Assembly (NCBI GenBank): GCA_938743325.2
Contig: OW568869.1
Location: forward strand, 744,001-808,000
DNA length: 64,000 nt
From: Pycnococcus provasolii
Lineage: Eukaryota; Chlorophyta; Pseudoscourfieldiophyceae; Pseudoscourfieldiales; Pycnococcaceae
Direction of reading: 5' to 3'
The position numbers and the translations under genes are program-made. The notes beneath the pieces were generated by a model. It did no database searches. It worked only from the letters and a program-made list of their open reading frames with translations, and was not told where the DNA came from. This document shows, piece after piece, positions 62,001 through 64,000 of this stretch (positions are counted from its first letter, which is position 1; the number at the start of each line of letters is the position of its first letter).

Positions 62001-62936
62001 GCTGGCGTGGCGAAGCTCTTTCATGCCATCGTGGCAAATGGCTACCAGATGATGTACCTTTCCGCACGCGCCATCAGCCAGGCTGCGACGACGCGCGATT
62101 ACCTGCGCACGCTCAGTCAAGACGGCGTGGGGATGCCCAGCGGGCCGGTGATCATGTCGCCGGACGGCATGCTGCCAAGCTTGTATCGCGAGGTTGTGCT
62201 TCGCCGGCCGCAAGAGTTCAAAATTTCCTGCCTCTCCACGATCCGCGCGCTCTTTCCGGAGGAGCGCAACCCGTTCTACGCCGGATTTGGCAATCGACCG
62301 ACGGACGAGGTATCGTACGAGGCGGTGGGCGTTCCACGGGGCAAGATCTTCACCATCAACCCTCGCGGCGAGGTGACGTGCTTGTCCAGCCGTAGCTTCG
62401 TGCTCTCTTCGCCCGGTTCATCGTTGACAGAGCCCAACTCAGGCGTGGGCATCAGCGGCGGCGGCGCCGGCACCGCTGGTGACTTCGATGGCGGAGAAGT
62501 CGTGGGATCGCCCCGATCCCCGCCTGCGGTTTTGCCGATCGGCGCTTCCTCAGACGGCGGCGTCGCGGCGTCGGCCAACTCCACCGGGACGCCGAGAAGA
62601 ATAATTCTCCAGGCGGCATCTGCGGCGAGTGCCATACCGGCGACCGTTTCAGCGTGGTCGAGTCTCAACCGCATTCACGACATGGCTGATCAGATGTTCC
62701 CAAGCGTGCGAAGAGCCTTGCCTGCAGTGCGCCAACGTGCTTCGTCGGCCGCGTCGGCGGCGGACGAGGCTATGACTCCGGGAGACGACAGAGACTTGCA
62801 CTTCATGTTGGAGGAGGTGCCTGCAGACGTCGAGACGGCTGTGGACGTGCTCGAGGACGAACACGAGGCCTATAACGACTGGAACTACTGGTCTCGCGGA
62901 CCACCTGTGCTCGTCGACGACGACGAGCTCGTGTAG
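59043..62936 (+). CDS. PAH1: Lipin / phosphatidate phosphatase with N-terminal extension
   Basis: 1,297 residues if started at ATG 59043; ATG 59214 is an alternative and the exact start is uncertain. A hydrophobic segment ([17 protein letters not shown]) precedes about 220 low-complexity residues (Gly/Asp, Thr, Glu). The N-LIP domain begins near 270: [38 protein letters not shown] long Ser/Ala/Asp region separates it from the LNS2/HAD catalytic domain at about 955-1110: [19 protein letters not shown] (DxDGT nucleophile), [50 protein letters not shown]. It dephosphorylates phosphatidate to diacylglycerol, so it governs lipid partitioning to storage or membranes. The catalytic signature is intact. 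The N-terminal extension ahead of N-LIP is unusual, because N-LIP normally starts at residue 1. Confidence 0.9.
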   Translation: MHGNTEQGGGILNRPLLFFLSKQAFSLFPISCFFLGRWQASAVLCAVLGCVLAVASAMPAEQHTNVNANDAAASASKGGANTTTTSSIPAPPPSISGRDVGDDDVGGEVGGGDDVGGGGGGDGVQGLTAHVSLEDTSAVVDAPPFAADARFSDTATSGAAAMKTNALSKNDDEAAAAEKGDANSQSLLQNQNATNNVVFSSEGGLPPGLDDLELTFPEDVDEENDGLDKNELEDTSVSAAASVPSTSTSTTVFRTITDGASSVLEGASLVLPHLGGAIDIIAVRQPDGSIKSSPFYVRFGKYQALLRRREKRVQIRVNDQPVPMTMHVGRNGEAYFMLDDDGNNVDDIAAAVAKKVAEAEAADDFEGDPSSETSEATGHVRRSRTAPADIAPTGGTSMPPHPRRQASYHHHHHHHRAHHNLDEDVFSPPSGYSSGDDPVPHATLATVAAVIQEAEAIKAAQDAEEDLAKPSTANLDEGLQPLEEDVNTTTAAVAQEEEAATRGEDDDDDQRHDESNNVVAVAAAAATAAADDNDESHGSSPGNWPARGQHASDAAVLSPLDVVSHRFDPTDDDMLGDRLHVNNASADASSAPPTMGKDEGRAPAPAPVISTTAATTTAAAAPSRGGRAKDVVAVLRDMDLSLCAAYLPSTATMATSEAHAIFNQYRVSSSCLHRGSRDFIGHDALAESLVCRVYDESSRSFRFVLWRDAMPHVLDALAFGTPVIPSSLPFLAFTDNVLATSASEASLGGSSGGDGRVESTGSLSMLLSTAESDTENARNIESTRKAATLVSASTQTSDREDGESAAADADAAVTSKRTAPSKDDGGGSPRSSSWSFWPFSSSARAVPAGDGAHKSPAGVTDPAADADVTGRSPPDDVKLSEAAAVASASSTAAAAAAARRARARAYHMRKTLQPPASELAQLGLVAGSNTIDFTFENSLLGRQTLRAYVYLLDWDVKIVVSDIDGTITKSDVLGHIMPMVGQDWSHAGVAKLFHAIVANGYQMMYLSARAISQAATTRDYLRTLSQDGVGMPSGPVIMSPDGMLPSLYREVVLRRPQEFKISCLSTIRALFPEERNPFYAGFGNRPTDEVSYEAVGVPRGKIFTINPRGEVTCLSSRSFVLSSPGSSLTEPNSGVGISGGGAGTAGDFDGGEVVGSPRSPPAVLPIGASSDGGVAASANSTGTPRRIILQAASAASAIPATVSAWSSLNRIHDMADQMFPSVRRALPAVRQRASSAASAADEAMTPGDDRDLHFMLEEVPADVETAVDVLEDEHEAYNDWNYWSRGPPVLVDDDELV

Positions 62937-63071
62937 ATCAACAAACAAAGAAAAAGATAAAACTTTTGAGTAGTATATTTGTTGTAGCTTTCATAAAACA
63001 CGTATATCTTTACAAATAAAACGCACAAAAATTAATTTACCGAGTATTCAAGTCGAGTGGAAGTTTTTTCT

Positions 63072-63446
63072 CTACGCCGCGAGGATGCCGATGGCGCACT
63101 TCTCGAGCATGGCATGGTAGTTGACCCACTTGTGATAGAATTCGAAAACGCGCGTCGCGTCCGTGCCAGCGACGCTTGCGATGCTCTCGAATCCACCTGG
63201 ATGGTAGTGCAAATATGGCGTGATGTCGTAAACGACGCCGCGCAACACACACCACGCGTCGTCTGGTGTGGCATGCCGTCGCACTTCGTCCATGGGAATC
63301 GGCGCGGCGCTCCTGTGAGGCGTCAACGAGTCGCTTCGACTGGCTAAGCGCATCCAGTCCATCTGCGAGAAGCCACGCCCGAGCGGGACCTTGCCTCGCC
63401 ACTGGCGTGTGAGCGGAAGCTGCTCAAAACCGTCGTCACTCGCCAT
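63072..63446 (-). CDS. Stand-alone cytochrome b5 of the Ncb5or type
   Basis: 124 residues from ATG 63446; an earlier non-ATG part of the frame is not credible. It begins MASDDGFEQLPLTRQWRGKV, then PLGRGFSQMDWMRLASRSDS, which resembles the N-terminal peptide of cytochrome b5 reductase 4 (Ncb5or). The heme domain follows: DDAWCVLRGVVYDITPYLHY, HPGGFESIASVAGTDATRVF (axial His in HPGG), and FYHKWVNYHAMLEKCAIGIL (second His in FYHKW). Ncb5or proteins add CS and flavin-reductase domains, which are absent here, and the frame ends right after the heme domain. It may act as a separate electron carrier at the ER; the partner reductase is not in the window. Confidence 0.8.
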   Translation of the reverse strand: MASDDGFEQLPLTRQWRGKVPLGRGFSQMDWMRLASRSDSLTPHRSAAPIPMDEVRRHATPDDAWCVLRGVVYDITPYLHYHPGGFESIASVAGTDATRVFEFYHKWVNYHAMLEKCAIGILAA

Positions 63447-63509
63447 GACCTTGAGGGGAACTTGGTTCCTATCCTTGAGGGGGGGTGTGACGAGAAAAAA
63501 AAAACAGGG

Positions 63510-63531
63510 GTCGCCGGGGGGGGGGGGACGA
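63510..63531 (+). repeat. Poly-G run in the spacer
   Basis: caggggtcgcc is followed by a run of about 12-13 G. It lies upstream of the cytochrome b5 gene and may be miscounted as a homopolymer. Confidence 0.5.
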
Positions 63532-63681
63532 AGGATTGACCACAAACTCTCCCCTCGCTCTCTTTCCCGCCAAGGATCGATGCCCGCACGCCCGCATGCA
63601 AAACGCGCGCGCGCATCTCGCGGACGAAGTAAAGTACCTTCCATTTACAGAATGATGAGCAATCACGGATGATGTGTGGTT

Positions 63682-64000
63682 TTAAACAAGCAGCCCAAGG
63701 CTATGCAGACGAGACTCAATCACGCGCGCGGCGGACTGCAGCAGGGATAGACGCGGGTGCGTCGCGATGAGGCACGACGTGTACGCGACATCCGACTCTG
63801 GTGAGGAGAGCATGTTGGACGCGTGCTTCGCGCAGAACGTCTGCGTGCAAGGTTGCCACGAGCGTGCGGGTGCTGCTGGCGACGACGTCGAGGCACACGC
63901 CGCCGGAACCGCCGAATCGTTGACTGTGTGGTGGTGAAGCATGACACTCGTGTGGAAGCATGGCTGGTTGCAAATGCTGCACGCCGTGAGCATGGGATTG
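63682..64000 (-). CDS. Cys/His-rich protein, 5'-truncated at the window edge
   Basis: Open frame from the right edge to a stop at 63682, so the 5' part is missing unless ATG 63993 is the start. It has two metal-ligand-like clusters: CSICNQPCFHTSVMLHHHT near the edge and WQPCTQTFCAKHASN about 45 residues later. The CxxC...C/H then CxxxxCxxH spacing suggests a zinc-binding finger, though no named finger fits. The rest is Ala/Ser/Leu-rich. A convergent or separate orientation with neighbouring genes cannot be judged at the edge. Confidence 0.45.
   Translation of the reverse strand, partial: NPMLTACSICNQPCFHTSVMLHHHTVNDSAVPAACASTSSPAAPARSWQPCTQTFCAKHASNMLSSPESDVAYTSCLIATHPRLSLLQSAARVIESRLHSLGLLV

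Noticed and set aside
1-64000. Retroelements or other virus-like elements
   Set aside because: No reverse transcriptase, integrase, capsid, envelope or long terminal repeats were recognised.

Overview
The window is nuclear DNA of a eukaryotic alga, most likely a green alga of prasinophyte grade. The evidence is a plastid-targeted GlgA-type starch synthase, an Omp85 protein of the plastid envelope (OEP80/TOC75 group), a double-AP2 transcription factor, an HVA22/REEP protein, an EDR2-C protein and a CFAP97/Hemingway ciliary protein, all encoded next to mitochondrial complex I subunit NDUFS8 and ESCRT-III VPS24. Genes are dense, lie on both strands and are mostly intronless. The five introns I could place are 79-112 bp with GTAAGT-, GTAAGC- or GTACGT-type donors. 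TTAGGG-like motifs occur between genes. The genus cannot be fixed from this sequence, and no rRNA, tRNA, CRISPR array or recognisable virus-like element was seen.

Layout. 1-4.6 kb: a gene running off the left edge, a two-exon basic membrane-anchored protein, a small two-exon membrane protein, and spacers with foldback and direct repeats. 4.6-12.7 kb: one 2,678-residue coiled-coil gene whose centre is about 13 almost identical 330-bp repeats. 12.8-21.1 kb: a signal-anchor protein, a TPR/MYND protein, the Omp85 protein, VPS24 and a small Cys/Pro-rich protein. 21.6-32.3 kb: four consecutive secreted proteins (a trypsin-ankyrin protein, a pectin acetylesterase/Notum hydrolase, a YHS protein and a giant fasciclin/LamG-like protein). 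32.5-37.7 kb: HVA22/REEP, MAPEG, starch synthase and an ABM-type plastid protein. 39.2-49.8 kb: an F-box/VWA fusion, CFAP97, a membrane-anchored sialidase-like protein, AP2, a plastid protein with a Ca-binding-like loop, and a TEX30/KANL3-like hydrolase. 49.9-64 kb: EDR2-C protein, a double-C2 multi-pass membrane protein, a signal-peptide/coiled-coil/TM protein, NDUFS8, a degenerate ribulose-phosphate-epimerase-like protein, a lipin with a long N-terminal extension, a lone Ncb5or-type cytochrome b5, and a partial Cys/His-rich gene.

There is no operon logic. The clearest functional themes are the secreted/cell-surface block at 21.6-32.3 kb, several lipid or ER-membrane proteins (HVA22, MAPEG, C2 protein, EDR2-C, lipin), and plastid functions (Omp85, starch synthase, ABM protein, the 47.3-kb protein). 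The most unusual features are the homogenised 110-residue repeat array, several domain fusions, and G-rich TTAGGG-type motifs close upstream of at least six genes.
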